This document shows, piece after piece, positions 33,379 to 41,432 of a stretch of 64,000 nt of DNA (the stretch's first letter is position 1; every line of letters begins with the position of its first letter). The notes under the pieces are model-generated. The model made no database searches and had not been told where the DNA came from. It saw only the letters and a list, made by a program, of their open reading frames with translations. The stretch spans positions 1-64,000 of the forward strand of contig NZ_FNPH01000003.1 of the NCBI RefSeq assembly GCF_900107255.1, written 5' to 3'. Made by a program: the position numbers and the translations under genes. This DNA is from Micromonospora pattaloongensis. GTDB taxonomy: Bacteria; Actinomycetota; Actinomycetes; Mycobacteriales; Micromonosporaceae.

Positions 33379-33857
33379 AGCAGCGGCCCCACCACGGTGG
33401 CCTCCGGATAGCTGCGCCGTTGCTCCTCCCACTGGACGAGCATCGCCGAGATGAAGGGGCGACATAAACGTGCAGTCAACGTAGGAGTGTCAATTCGGTC
33501 GTACACCTCGATATAGACCGAAGGCACCCGGCGCAATCGCGCGGCGATCACAAAGGGTAGAGCCACACCTGCACCCGTTGTGATAACCGCGGCGATGTTT
33601 CTCGTGCGGAATAGACGCAATGCGACAAAAGTGTTACGAAGAAGGTTACGAATGTTACGGGTCGTCGGGTGATGCGCCCAGGTCACCTCCTCGGCGGCCA
33701 GCAGCGATGCCGCATCGGGGGTGTCGAAGGTGACCCAGTGCCGCCGCCGCCTGCGGTACCACGGCTCCAAGGCCAGCAACTGCGCGAGGTGCCCTCCGCT
33801 CGAGCCGACGAGCAGGATGAGAGCGTCATCCTCCGCCATGCCCACGATATCGCCCAC
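33375..33857 (-). CDS. Alg14/PssD-like glycosyltransferase accessory subunit
   Basis: A 160-residue protein with the Alg14/PssD pattern: LILLVGSSGGHLAQLLAL at the start, then ITTGAGVALPFVIAARL and VYIEVYDRIDTPTLTARL. This half recruits the catalytic Alg13-like partner to the membrane. The start is uncertain: GTG 33857 follows GGGGGG closely, and ATG 33839 is an alternative. Its middle part is visibly richer in A and T than the rest of the window, with runs such as GTTACGAATGTTACG, which suggests a different history from its neighbours. Confidence 0.75.
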   Translation of the reverse strand: MGDIVGMAEDDALILLVGSSGGHLAQLLALEPWYRRRRRHWVTFDTPDAASLLAAEEVTWAHHPTTRNIRNLLRNTFVALRLFRTRNIAAVITTGAGVALPFVIAARLRRVPSVYIEVYDRIDTPTLTARLCRPFISAMLVQWEEQRRSYPEATVVGPLL

Positions 33858-34043
33858 CGATCCCCCCCAGACCCGACCAGGTACGCCCCATACACATGGT
33901 TGACCAAACGTGAATGCCTGCCAACGTCTGCCGGCGTACCGTCAAATGTCCGACACGCCGCTACCGGAGATAATCTACCGGGCGTGATATCGCCATTACT
34001 GTGAGAAATTTCGTGCCTCGCGCCCAATGGGACGACACTCTCG

Positions 34044-35315
34044 TTATTCGCAGAGCCGACGCTCGATCTCGTCGAGCAGGCCCGGATGCAGCGTCGGGTT
34101 CCACCCCGCCCCGCCGTCGGCGAGCCGCCAGGTGCGCAGCCACATCTCGACCAGATACGCGTCCACCACCAACCGCCGCTGCCGTTCATCGAGCCCGAGC
34201 CGGGCGCCGTGCCGGGCGACCAGGTCGTCCGCCGCCCGCACGGCCTCGGACAACGGCCGGGCCCGCAGCACGAGCGCGCACTGGAAACCCTGGTGCGCCA
34301 GGTCGAACCCGACCGGCGCGTCCGACCCGCTGTGCTCCCAGTCCCAGGCCACCAACCGCCCGGCGCGGGCGCCCAGGTTCCACGGCACCCAGTCCCCGTG
34401 CCAGTCACCGAACTCCACCAGCGTCGCTCCGTGCCGCTCACCGAGCCGCCGCACCGCGTCCACCGCACGCGCGCCGGCCTCGACCGCGGCGGCCGACCCC
34501 GACGCCCGGTCGGCCAGGCCCGCGAGGAACGGCGAACCCGCGAGCTGCCGGGTCGGCCGCGGCGGCCCGCCCCGGCGGGCGACGGCGAGCAGCTCGGCCA
34601 GCCGGGGCGGCGCGTCGGCGTCCACCCCGCGTACGTCGGGCGGCAACGGCTCGATCACCGTGACCGCCTGCCCCGCCCAATCCCCGTGCCACGACACCCG
34701 CGGCACGAGCGGATAGCCCGACGCGGCGGGCGGTCGGGGCAGCCGCCCCAGCGCGGCGGCCTCCGCCCGGACCAGGCCACGGGTCGCGTCGTTCCAGCCG
34801 ATCTTCGCGTAGCCGCGCGGTCGCCCGGTCACGTCGAACAGCTGCAGCGTCGGCTTGTGGTTGGGATCCGGCGGCCGCACCCCGAACGCGCCGACCAGCG
34901 GGCCCTGCCCGAGCGCGGCGGACACGTGCGCGGCGAGCACGAGCTCCGCCGCCTCCGCCGCGCCCGGGATGGACACGGTGAGGACCGGCATCCGGGCCAA
35001 CTGGAGCGCGCCCAGCCACGCCGCCGCCCCGAGCGCCGCGCGCGCGGCGCGCACCGTGGGAGGGCGCAGCGCGTTGTAGGCGAGCACCGACGCGGCGGTC
35101 ACCCGCCGGGTCCCCAACGGCAGCAGGAACCGCGCCCGGTCGACCGACGGGACGATCGCGTACCGGGCCACGACGCGCCGGCCCGCTTCGGCGGCGGCCC
35201 CCGAGCCGACGGTCAGCCGCACCCGCGGATCCGGGAAGACCGCCCGCGTCACCCAGCCCAACCCGTCGCGACGCCCCCGCGGGTCGCCGACGCGGGGTTC
35301 CGCGGCGCGCGTCAC
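34044..35315 (-). CDS. Aminoglycoside-phosphotransferase-like kinase in the polysaccharide operon
   Basis: A 423-residue protein whose C-terminal half has the APH/choline-kinase catalytic signature: VEFGDWHGDWVPWN (HGD and Asn of the catalytic loop) followed by LVAWDWEHSG, the metal-binding segment. The N-terminal 150 residues are of unknown fold. It is the last gene of the polysaccharide operon, and its GTG overlaps the sulfotransferase TGA as GTGA. In this setting I infer a sugar, choline-type or lipid-linked-intermediate kinase rather than a drug-resistance enzyme. The substrate is unknown. Confidence 0.75.
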   Translation of the reverse strand: MTRAAEPRVGDPRGRRDGLGWVTRAVFPDPRVRLTVGSGAAAEAGRRVVARYAIVPSVDRARFLLPLGTRRVTAASVLAYNALRPPTVRAARAALGAAAWLGALQLARMPVLTVSIPGAAEAAELVLAAHVSAALGQGPLVGAFGVRPPDPNHKPTLQLFDVTGRPRGYAKIGWNDATRGLVRAEAAALGRLPRPPAASGYPLVPRVSWHGDWAGQAVTVIEPLPPDVRGVDADAPPRLAELLAVARRGGPPRPTRQLAGSPFLAGLADRASGSAAAVEAGARAVDAVRRLGERHGATLVEFGDWHGDWVPWNLGARAGRLVAWDWEHSGSDAPVGFDLAHQGFQCALVLRARPLSEAVRAADDLVARHGARLGLDERQRRLVVDAYLVEMWLRTWRLADGGAGWNPTLHPGLLDEIERRLCE

Positions 35316-36256
35316 GCGGACAGCCCGGCCCAATCGAAGCTCATGCCCAGCCGGCGCTGGAGCGCCTCGCTGTACGGCCGGTAGTAGTCGGTCAGCTCGG
35401 CGCGCAGTCCGGGGTCGAGCGGCGCGGACCGGCGGTCGTTGTAGACCTTGAAGTCCGGCAGGTCGTGCGGCGGGAGCCCGAGGAAATCCAGCACCCGCAG
35501 GTACGTGGCCCGCGCGTCGCGGTAGAGCTCCTCGCTCGGCAGCACCAGCAGCTGCGACCGGTCGAACAGCCGCAGCCACGGCTCGAGGTGCTCCAGGTAA
35601 CGGCCGCGGGCCCGGTACGTGTACCAGTCGTACGGCTCGCTGAAGTAGTCCGGGTCGGCCATCATCCGGTCCCACTCGCCGATGGTCCGCTCCTGCTCCC
35701 GCGCCAGCGCCTCGGCGAAGTCCAGCGGCTCCCTGCCCTCCGTGCGCCGCTCCTTCCAGTGCGAGTACGCCCGCTCGACCGGGTCGCGCAGCAGCACGAT
35801 CAGCCGGACCGTCGGCATCAGGTCGTGGACCCGCTGGGGCACGTGCGGATGGAACATGTAGAGCGGCGACGCCTCCCCCACCCGCACCGGTCCACCGTGG
35901 CGGCTCTCCAGCGCCGCCCGCTGGCGCACGGTCGGGAAGTGCGACCGGTACCACGCCTCGCCGCGCGCCCAGTTCTCCTCGAAGTAGTGCGGCGACTTCG
36001 TGTTCCATGCCGGGAAGAGCCGGGGTACGAGCGGATGCTGGATCAGGTAGTTCCACAGCGACGTGGTCCCGCCGCGCTTCGTGCCGATGATGAGGAAGTC
36101 CGGCAGCGGGCGGCGGTCACTGGTGCGCTGGCCGTAATAGACGAGCGACTCCTTCACCCGCGCCGTGACCCGGGCCGGGACCGCCGCCTTCACCCGGTCG
36201 CGAAGAGATGACACGACGTACGCCACCTGCCCTTCCTGAGTTGTCGACCCCTTCAT
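35312..36256 (-). CDS. PAPS-dependent sulfotransferase
   Basis: A 314-residue soluble sulfotransferase. The 5'-phosphosulfate loop is IIGTKRGGTTSLWNYL, and the 3'-phosphate-binding segment is LIVLLRDPVERAYSHWKE, with the Arg and Ser expected of the family. It resembles heparan/NodH-type carbohydrate sulfotransferases more than aryl sulfotransferases. ATG 36256 overlaps the flippase TGA as ATGA, a tightly coupled position inside the polysaccharide operon. The simplest reading is that it sulfates the polymer or its lipid-linked repeat unit; no PAPS-synthesis gene is in the window. Confidence 0.85.
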   Translation of the reverse strand: MKGSTTQEGQVAYVVSSLRDRVKAAVPARVTARVKESLVYYGQRTSDRRPLPDFLIIGTKRGGTTSLWNYLIQHPLVPRLFPAWNTKSPHYFEENWARGEAWYRSHFPTVRQRAALESRHGGPVRVGEASPLYMFHPHVPQRVHDLMPTVRLIVLLRDPVERAYSHWKERRTEGREPLDFAEALAREQERTIGEWDRMMADPDYFSEPYDWYTYRARGRYLEHLEPWLRLFDRSQLLVLPSEELYRDARATYLRVLDFLGLPPHDLPDFKVYNDRRSAPLDPGLRAELTDYYRPYSEALQRRLGMSFDWAGLSA

Positions 36257-37824
36257 GCGATGTCGACGGAGGCGCGGGGAACGGCTCCGCCACCCCGAAT
36301 CTGTTTCATGATCGCCCACAACCGCCGACGCGGGCCCGGGATCGTCAGATAGCTGACGCAGCCCAGCGCGAGCAGGGCCAGCGCGACGGTCAGACCCTCG
36401 ACGCCCCGTCCCACAACGGTTACCGCCAGTACGCTCACGGCCCCGACGGCGGCGACGACAGCCAGCCCGGCGCGGGCCATCGCGGCGTTGAACAGCGGGT
36501 GGCCGACCACCCGGCGCGCCGCCGCCGCCGCGACGAGGTTCTCCACGACGATGCCGGCGCCCCAGGCCAGCGCCGCGCCGACGGCGCCGTGCCGCGGAAT
36601 CAGCGCGACCCCGAGCGCCACGTTCACCGCCAGATTGGCGAGCGTGCCGGCCAGGTGCAGACCGCTGCGACCACCCATCAGCAGCAGGGACTGAACGTTA
36701 CCGACGGTGATGTTGACGAGCATCGCGACGGCGAGCACCGTCATCGCCGTGGCGCCACCGGTGAAGCCCGGACCGAACAGCTCCAAAAAGCCCGGCCCGA
36801 AGACGGCGAGCAGCAGGTAGACCGGCGCCGACAGCACCAGCGACCAGGTCGTCATCTGGCGGTGCACGGCGGCCGCCGCCGCGCCCTGCCCCCGGCCGAG
36901 CAGCCGCGACAGCTGCGGCGCCACCGCCACCCGCAGCCCCTGGAGCGCCAACTGACCGGCGAGCACGTACCGGCCCACCGCCCCGAAGATCCCCGCCTCG
37001 GCCTGGCTGGACAGGGCCGCCGTCAGCAGCACCCCCACCCACATGCTGCCGGCGTCGATCGCCGCAGAGGCGGCGCGCGGGAGCGCGAAGCGCCAGAAGG
37101 CCGGCCAGTCGGAGCGGACGGGACGCAGTCGCGCGCCGCGGCGAAGGCCCAGCGGACCGGCGACGAGCGCCGCGGTCACCACGAGCGCGACCGCCGCCGG
37201 CACCAGCCAGCCGATCATGCCGAGCACCACCCCGCCGCCGGCCAGCGCGGCGGCGCCGACCAGCGCCGGGCGACCGATCGGCAGCAGCAGGAACTGCACG
37301 GCGACGTACGGCCCGATCGGGCGCAGACCGCGCAGCGCGGCCAGCATCAGCGTCATGGCCACGACGACGGGCAGCGCGGCGAAGGCGGCCCGCAGCAGGG
37401 CCGGGCCGGCCGGGCCGGAGGCGTCGAGCAGCCGGGGCGCCAGCGCGTCCGCGGCCAGCACGCCGCCGATCGCGACGGCCACCGCGGCGACGATCGGCGG
37501 GGCCAGCGCGACCGGCAACACCCGGGGGGCGTCGCCGCCGCTGCCGCGCCCACGGCGCGGCAGCGCCCACAACAGGCCCGTCTCGGCGCCGAGCGTGCAG
37601 ATCGCGGTCGCCACCGTCACCACGCCGATCGCCGCGAAGAAGCCCCCCGCTCCGGTCGTGCCGTACGACCGCGTGATCACCACGGCCAGCACGAACCCGA
37701 ACAGGCCGCTCGCGGCGGCGCCCAGCAGCCCGATCGAGCCGCTGCGCGCGCTGCGGCCCATCTCGGCCGGCGTCGCGCTGTCGCGGTCCGGGTCGCGCGC
37801 CGCCCGGTCGACGCCGGCCGTCAC
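36253..37824 (-). CDS. Wzx-like polysaccharide flippase
   Basis: A 523-residue membrane protein with about 14 hydrophobic segments of the MATE/oligosaccharide-flippase superfamily, starting SIGLLGAAASGLFGFVLAVVITRSYG. It should flip undecaprenyl-linked repeat units to the outer face. Its GTG start overlaps the preceding ligase/polymerase stop as GTGA, and its own stop overlaps the sulfotransferase ATG. This places flippase, polymerase and chain-length genes side by side, as in Wzx/Wzy pathways. Confidence 0.85.
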   Translation of the reverse strand: MTAGVDRAARDPDRDSATPAEMGRSARSGSIGLLGAAASGLFGFVLAVVITRSYGTTGAGGFFAAIGVVTVATAICTLGAETGLLWALPRRGRGSGGDAPRVLPVALAPPIVAAVAVAIGGVLAADALAPRLLDASGPAGPALLRAAFAALPVVVAMTLMLAALRGLRPIGPYVAVQFLLLPIGRPALVGAAALAGGGVVLGMIGWLVPAAVALVVTAALVAGPLGLRRGARLRPVRSDWPAFWRFALPRAASAAIDAGSMWVGVLLTAALSSQAEAGIFGAVGRYVLAGQLALQGLRVAVAPQLSRLLGRGQGAAAAAVHRQMTTWSLVLSAPVYLLLAVFGPGFLELFGPGFTGGATAMTVLAVAMLVNITVGNVQSLLLMGGRSGLHLAGTLANLAVNVALGVALIPRHGAVGAALAWGAGIVVENLVAAAAARRVVGHPLFNAAMARAGLAVVAAVGAVSVLAVTVVGRGVEGLTVALALLALGCVSYLTIPGPRRRLWAIMKQIRGGGAVPRASVDIA

Positions 37825-39164
37825 GACTTCCCCCCGGCCGCGACGACCCGCGCCCGCGCCACGACGGTCGGGCCCGTCCGCCAGGGTCGCGCCAGACGCC
37901 AGCGCGTCAGCGCGCGCTCGCGCCCGGTCAACGCCAGCGCGAACCCGGCGGCGAAGAACGCGGCGGTCAGGTTCTGGTTGACCAGGCCGTAGAACGGGGT
38001 CTGCACCAGGCCGATGAGCGGCACGACCGACAGCCACTGCCCCGCCGGCGAGGACGCCTTGGAACAGATCACGAACGCCGCGACGAACCATCCGAGGAAG
38101 CAGACCAGCGCCGGGATCCCGTGGCTGAACAGCACCATCCACAGCTGTCCCTGCGTGCCGATCGGGGCCTGCGCGGTGACCGTGTCGACGGTGACGGGCG
38201 CGCCGAAGCCGAGCAGCGGCGACTCGCCGACCCGGCGCAGCACCTCCAGGTAGAGCGACATCCGATCGGTGTTGGTGTCGCTGGCGCTCACCCGTTGGTC
38301 GATCATGTCGGTGATCGGGATGAACAGCATGACGAGCCCGCCGAGCACGGTCACCCCGAGCATCGAGGCGGCGACCCGGAGATTGCCCCGCAGCGTCGCC
38401 CGCACCCCGAGGAACGCCAGGCCCACCCCGAGGCTGAGGAACATCCCGCGGTTGAGCGTGAGGAAGGCCGGCGGCAGCGAGAGCGGCAACGAGATCAGCA
38501 GTAACGCCCGGAACAGGCCCCGGCCGCGCAGCATCACGAAGGCGACCACGCACGGCAGCGTCAGGGCGTACGCGCTGCCGTAGTTGTTGGTGTACGCGAA
38601 CGGCGCGGCCGGCCGGTAGATGGGGTTCAGCGACCGCGGGTTGTACTCCGCGGTATGCAGGTGGACCATGTCCCGGATGAACGGGTTGCCGGCGACCCCG
38701 CCGGGCAGCAGCAGCTCCATCGGGGTGGCCATCGACAACCGGGGCGCCAGCACACCGAGCCAGCCCAGCAGCACGAGGCCCAGCCAGAAGCCGCAGAGGG
38801 GCGCCAGCACCGGGGTGGCGTCGGCGCGTTCCCGGGCCGCGGAGTAGACGTACGCGCAGACGATGAGCGCGGTGACGTAGAACGCGAGCCGCAGTCCGAA
38901 GGTCAGCATCGCGGCCGGCGACGGCAACCGGATCGCGCTGAGCACCACGAGCCCCAGGAACACCAGCCAGAACGCGCTGGCCGGTGGCAGCGGCACCCGC
39001 CCCCGCGTCGCCATCAGCGCGAAGAGCAGCACCCCCAGCAGCGGCCAGCCGAGGTAGAAGACGCCGGCCGCCCACCACAGCGGGGTGAGCCCGAACATCA
39101 GGAACAACGGCCAGAGCGGCAGCACCGGCGGTCGGGGCGGGCCGACCGCCGACGGGTCAGCCAC
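37821..39164 (-). CDS. Wzy-like O-antigen polymerase/ligase-family membrane protein
   Basis: A 447-residue membrane protein with 10-12 hydrophobic segments and one large external loop. The loop contains the Wzy_C-type stretch LNRGMFLSLGVGLAFLGV and, further on, DRMSLYLEVLRRVGESPLLGFG. Such proteins polymerise repeat units or ligate polymers. GTG 39164 overlaps the end of the Wzz-like gene by 8 bp. In this operon a polymerase role is most likely, because flippase and chain-length genes flank it. Confidence 0.85.
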   Translation of the reverse strand: MADPSAVGPPRPPVLPLWPLFLMFGLTPLWWAAGVFYLGWPLLGVLLFALMATRGRVPLPPASAFWLVFLGLVVLSAIRLPSPAAMLTFGLRLAFYVTALIVCAYVYSAARERADATPVLAPLCGFWLGLVLLGWLGVLAPRLSMATPMELLLPGGVAGNPFIRDMVHLHTAEYNPRSLNPIYRPAAPFAYTNNYGSAYALTLPCVVAFVMLRGRGLFRALLLISLPLSLPPAFLTLNRGMFLSLGVGLAFLGVRATLRGNLRVAASMLGVTVLGGLVMLFIPITDMIDQRVSASDTNTDRMSLYLEVLRRVGESPLLGFGAPVTVDTVTAQAPIGTQGQLWMVLFSHGIPALVCFLGWFVAAFVICSKASSPAGQWLSVVPLIGLVQTPFYGLVNQNLTAAFFAAGFALALTGRERALTRWRLARPWRTGPTVVARARVVAAGGKS

Positions 39165-40788
39165 GGCCGCTGCGGGTGAAGACGTATCCGAGCGGCTCGG
39201 CGCCGGCCGCGCGCAGCCGCTCCACCAGCCGGCGCAGGTCCGTCACCCGCGTCCGGTTGCGCTCCACCACCACGATCGCCGTGCCCCGGCGCGCCTCACC
39301 GACCCCGCGCTCGTCCAACTCCGCCGGGGGCGCGTTGAACAGCACGATCTCCGTCTCCGGCGCGCCCTGATAGGGCCCCACCCGCACCCGTCCGGTCCCC
39401 ACCTTGAGGACCTCCGGCGACACCGTCCGCACCGGAACCTCGGCCATCGTCGTGGTCACCACGCCGTCCGCCGTGGACGTCGCCAGGAACTGCTCGGCGA
39501 CGGCGGGCGTGATCCGGGGAAGCCTGACCGTGGCATCCGCGTCCCCGTCCGGCGAGCCCGCGTCCGGCCCGGCCGGACCGGGTCGCTCCCCCGCCGACCC
39601 GCTCGCGCCGAGCTGGCGGGGCGGGGCCGGCGCCGCCGGGGTGGGCCGCTGGTCGGCCATGAGCACCGCGCGCAGCTGCGCGACGCGCCCGCTGTCGTCG
39701 CCGACGTACACATCCTTGCCGTCCGCGGCCAGCGCCACGGCCAGGCTCGCGGTCATCAGCGTGGTGTCTTCCCGGGCACGCGACGCGATCACCACGACCG
39801 GGGTCCGTACGGCGTGCGTGAAGCGCTCCGCGATCGCCATCGCCACGTAGCGCACGTCCGCGTCCACGGCCTTGCTCCGGGTCCGGAAGCCGCGGCTGCG
39901 CACCGCGCCGAGCAGCGGCAGCCCGGCGGCGTCGTGCGCGTCCGCGGCCGTGCGCACCACCCGCTCGGTCGACTCCCGCACGTACGCGAACACGATGCCG
40001 AGCAGCAACCCGCCCAGCGCTCCGGCGAGGACGTACAGCGCGCGGTCGTCGGTCGACGTGGTCAGTGGCTCGGCGAACTGCGTGACCCAACCCGGCGTGA
40101 CGTCGATCGAGGCGATCTCGGTGCGTGCCGAGTTGAGCTGGGCGAGCTGCGTGTTGACCGCACCCAGCTCGGCCAGGGCGGCCGCCTCCGAGCCGGTGCC
40201 GTTGGCGGCGGCGATCCGGCGCTGCAGCGACTGCTGCTGCTGCACCACCTTCGCGATGCTGGCGTCGTACGACTGCAGCATCGACGTCCGCTGCTTCTCG
40301 TACATCGACTTGCGGACCTTGAGGTAGGTGTCGGCGGCGAGGTTGACGGTCGCGACGGCCACGTCGACCGAGGGCGCGGTGTAGGAGAAGCGCAGGATCT
40401 GCCCGCCGGTCGGCACCTCGATCTGCAGTGCGTCCCGGACGTCGACCGGGGCGGCCCCGCGATCCCTGGCGATGATCTGGATGACCTCGGTGCTGGTCGC
40501 GATCCCGCTCTCGACGTTCATGTTGACCGAGCGGTCGGCGCTCGCGCCGGTCGGGGTGAAGGCGTCGGTGACGACCGGGCGTACGGCGACGACCGCGGCG
40601 GCGGTGACCGTCGTGGGCGCCAGCAGCACGTAGCCGAGCGCCACGGCGAGCCCGACGAGCGCGGTCGCCGCCACGGCGCGCCACCGGCTGATCGGGATGC
40701 GGATCAGGTCGGTGAGGGTGACGGCGCGTTGTGGTTCGACCGTACGGCGACGCTCGACGGGCCAGGGCGGAGCAGCACGGTCAGTCAT
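39157..40788 (-). CDS. Wzz-type chain-length protein with a degenerate tyrosine-kinase-like domain
   Basis: A 543-residue membrane protein. The N-terminal half is a Wzz domain between two membrane helices (about 36-58 and 245-265), with a periplasmic coiled coil around IAKVVQQQQSLQRRIAAANG. The C-terminal half aligns by position with bacterial tyrosine kinases, but the P-loop reads SRAREDTTLMTAS instead of a GxGKT-type loop, and no C-terminal tyrosine cluster exists. ATP binding is therefore doubtful. It probably controls polymer length without kinase activity. Its start overlaps the acyltransferase gene by 8 bp. Confidence 0.78.
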   Translation of the reverse strand: MTDRAAPPWPVERRRTVEPQRAVTLTDLIRIPISRWRAVAATALVGLAVALGYVLLAPTTVTAAAVVAVRPVVTDAFTPTGASADRSVNMNVESGIATSTEVIQIIARDRGAAPVDVRDALQIEVPTGGQILRFSYTAPSVDVAVATVNLAADTYLKVRKSMYEKQRTSMLQSYDASIAKVVQQQQSLQRRIAAANGTGSEAAALAELGAVNTQLAQLNSARTEIASIDVTPGWVTQFAEPLTTSTDDRALYVLAGALGGLLLGIVFAYVRESTERVVRTAADAHDAAGLPLLGAVRSRGFRTRSKAVDADVRYVAMAIAERFTHAVRTPVVVIASRAREDTTLMTASLAVALAADGKDVYVGDDSGRVAQLRAVLMADQRPTPAAPAPPRQLGASGSAGERPGPAGPDAGSPDGDADATVRLPRITPAVAEQFLATSTADGVVTTTMAEVPVRTVSPEVLKVGTGRVRVGPYQGAPETEIVLFNAPPAELDERGVGEARRGTAIVVVERNRTRVTDLRRLVERLRAAGAEPLGYVFTRSGRG

Positions 40789-41392
40789 TGAACTTCTTTA
40801 CTATCTGCTGAGGGTTGCCGATCACGACCACCCGCTCGGGCACGTCCGTCCGGACGACCGTGGCCGCGCCGACCACGCTGTCGTGTCCGATCCGGACGCC
40901 TTTCATCACCAGCGCGTGCGCGCCGATCCACACGTTGTCCTCGACGACGATCGGCGCGCGCGTCGCCGGCACGGGCGGCTCGTGCCGGCGCAGCGGGTCG
41001 AGGTTGTGGAAGTCGTTGTCCACCAGCTCGCAGTCCGACAGCAGGCACCGGTCGCCGATGGTGACCGCCGTCCAGGTGCCGATCCAGGTGGCGTTGAGCA
41101 GGCAGTCCGCGCCGACGTGGACGGTGCCGGGCCCGGCGAAGCGCACCAGTTTGTTGAGTCGGGTGCGGTCACCGATCGTGACCCGGACGCCGCGGCGGAG
41201 CCGGATACGACCCCGGATCTGCACGTCCCGTCCGAGCCGCAGCCGCGGATAGCGCACCCGGTAGTAGGCGCGCTTGACCGCGAAGACGCCCCGCAGCAGC
41301 CGGTCTTTCACGGACGCGTGTGGCAGCACGTCGGCTTTTCCTCCCCCCGAGGACGCCCTGGGCCGACGACGAAGCTTCCGCCGTCGGCCCAC
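40781..41392 (-). CDS. Hexapeptide-repeat acyltransferase
   Basis: A 203-residue left-handed beta-helix acyltransferase. Hexapeptide strands run from about residue 55 to 195, and the CoA-binding end is VEDNVWIGAHALVMKGVRIGHDSVVGAATVV. DNDFHNLDP holds the probable catalytic His. It is the first gene of the overlapping polysaccharide operon. It likely O-acetylates a sugar of the repeat unit. The start codon (GTG 41392) is uncertain because a basic leader precedes the domain. Confidence 0.82.
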   Translation of the reverse strand: MGRRRKLRRRPRASSGGGKADVLPHASVKDRLLRGVFAVKRAYYRVRYPRLRLGRDVQIRGRIRLRRGVRVTIGDRTRLNKLVRFAGPGTVHVGADCLLNATWIGTWTAVTIGDRCLLSDCELVDNDFHNLDPLRRHEPPVPATRAPIVVEDNVWIGAHALVMKGVRIGHDSVVGAATVVRTDVPERVVVIGNPQQIVKKFND

Positions 41393-41432
41393 ATCACGAC
41401 AACCTACCGGACATTTACGTTCATGGACGGCC

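Noticed and set aside
34044-35315. Aminoglycoside resistance gene
   Set aside because: The APH-type motifs are shared with many small-molecule kinases. Translational coupling to the sulfotransferase and the extra N-terminal domain point to polysaccharide metabolism.
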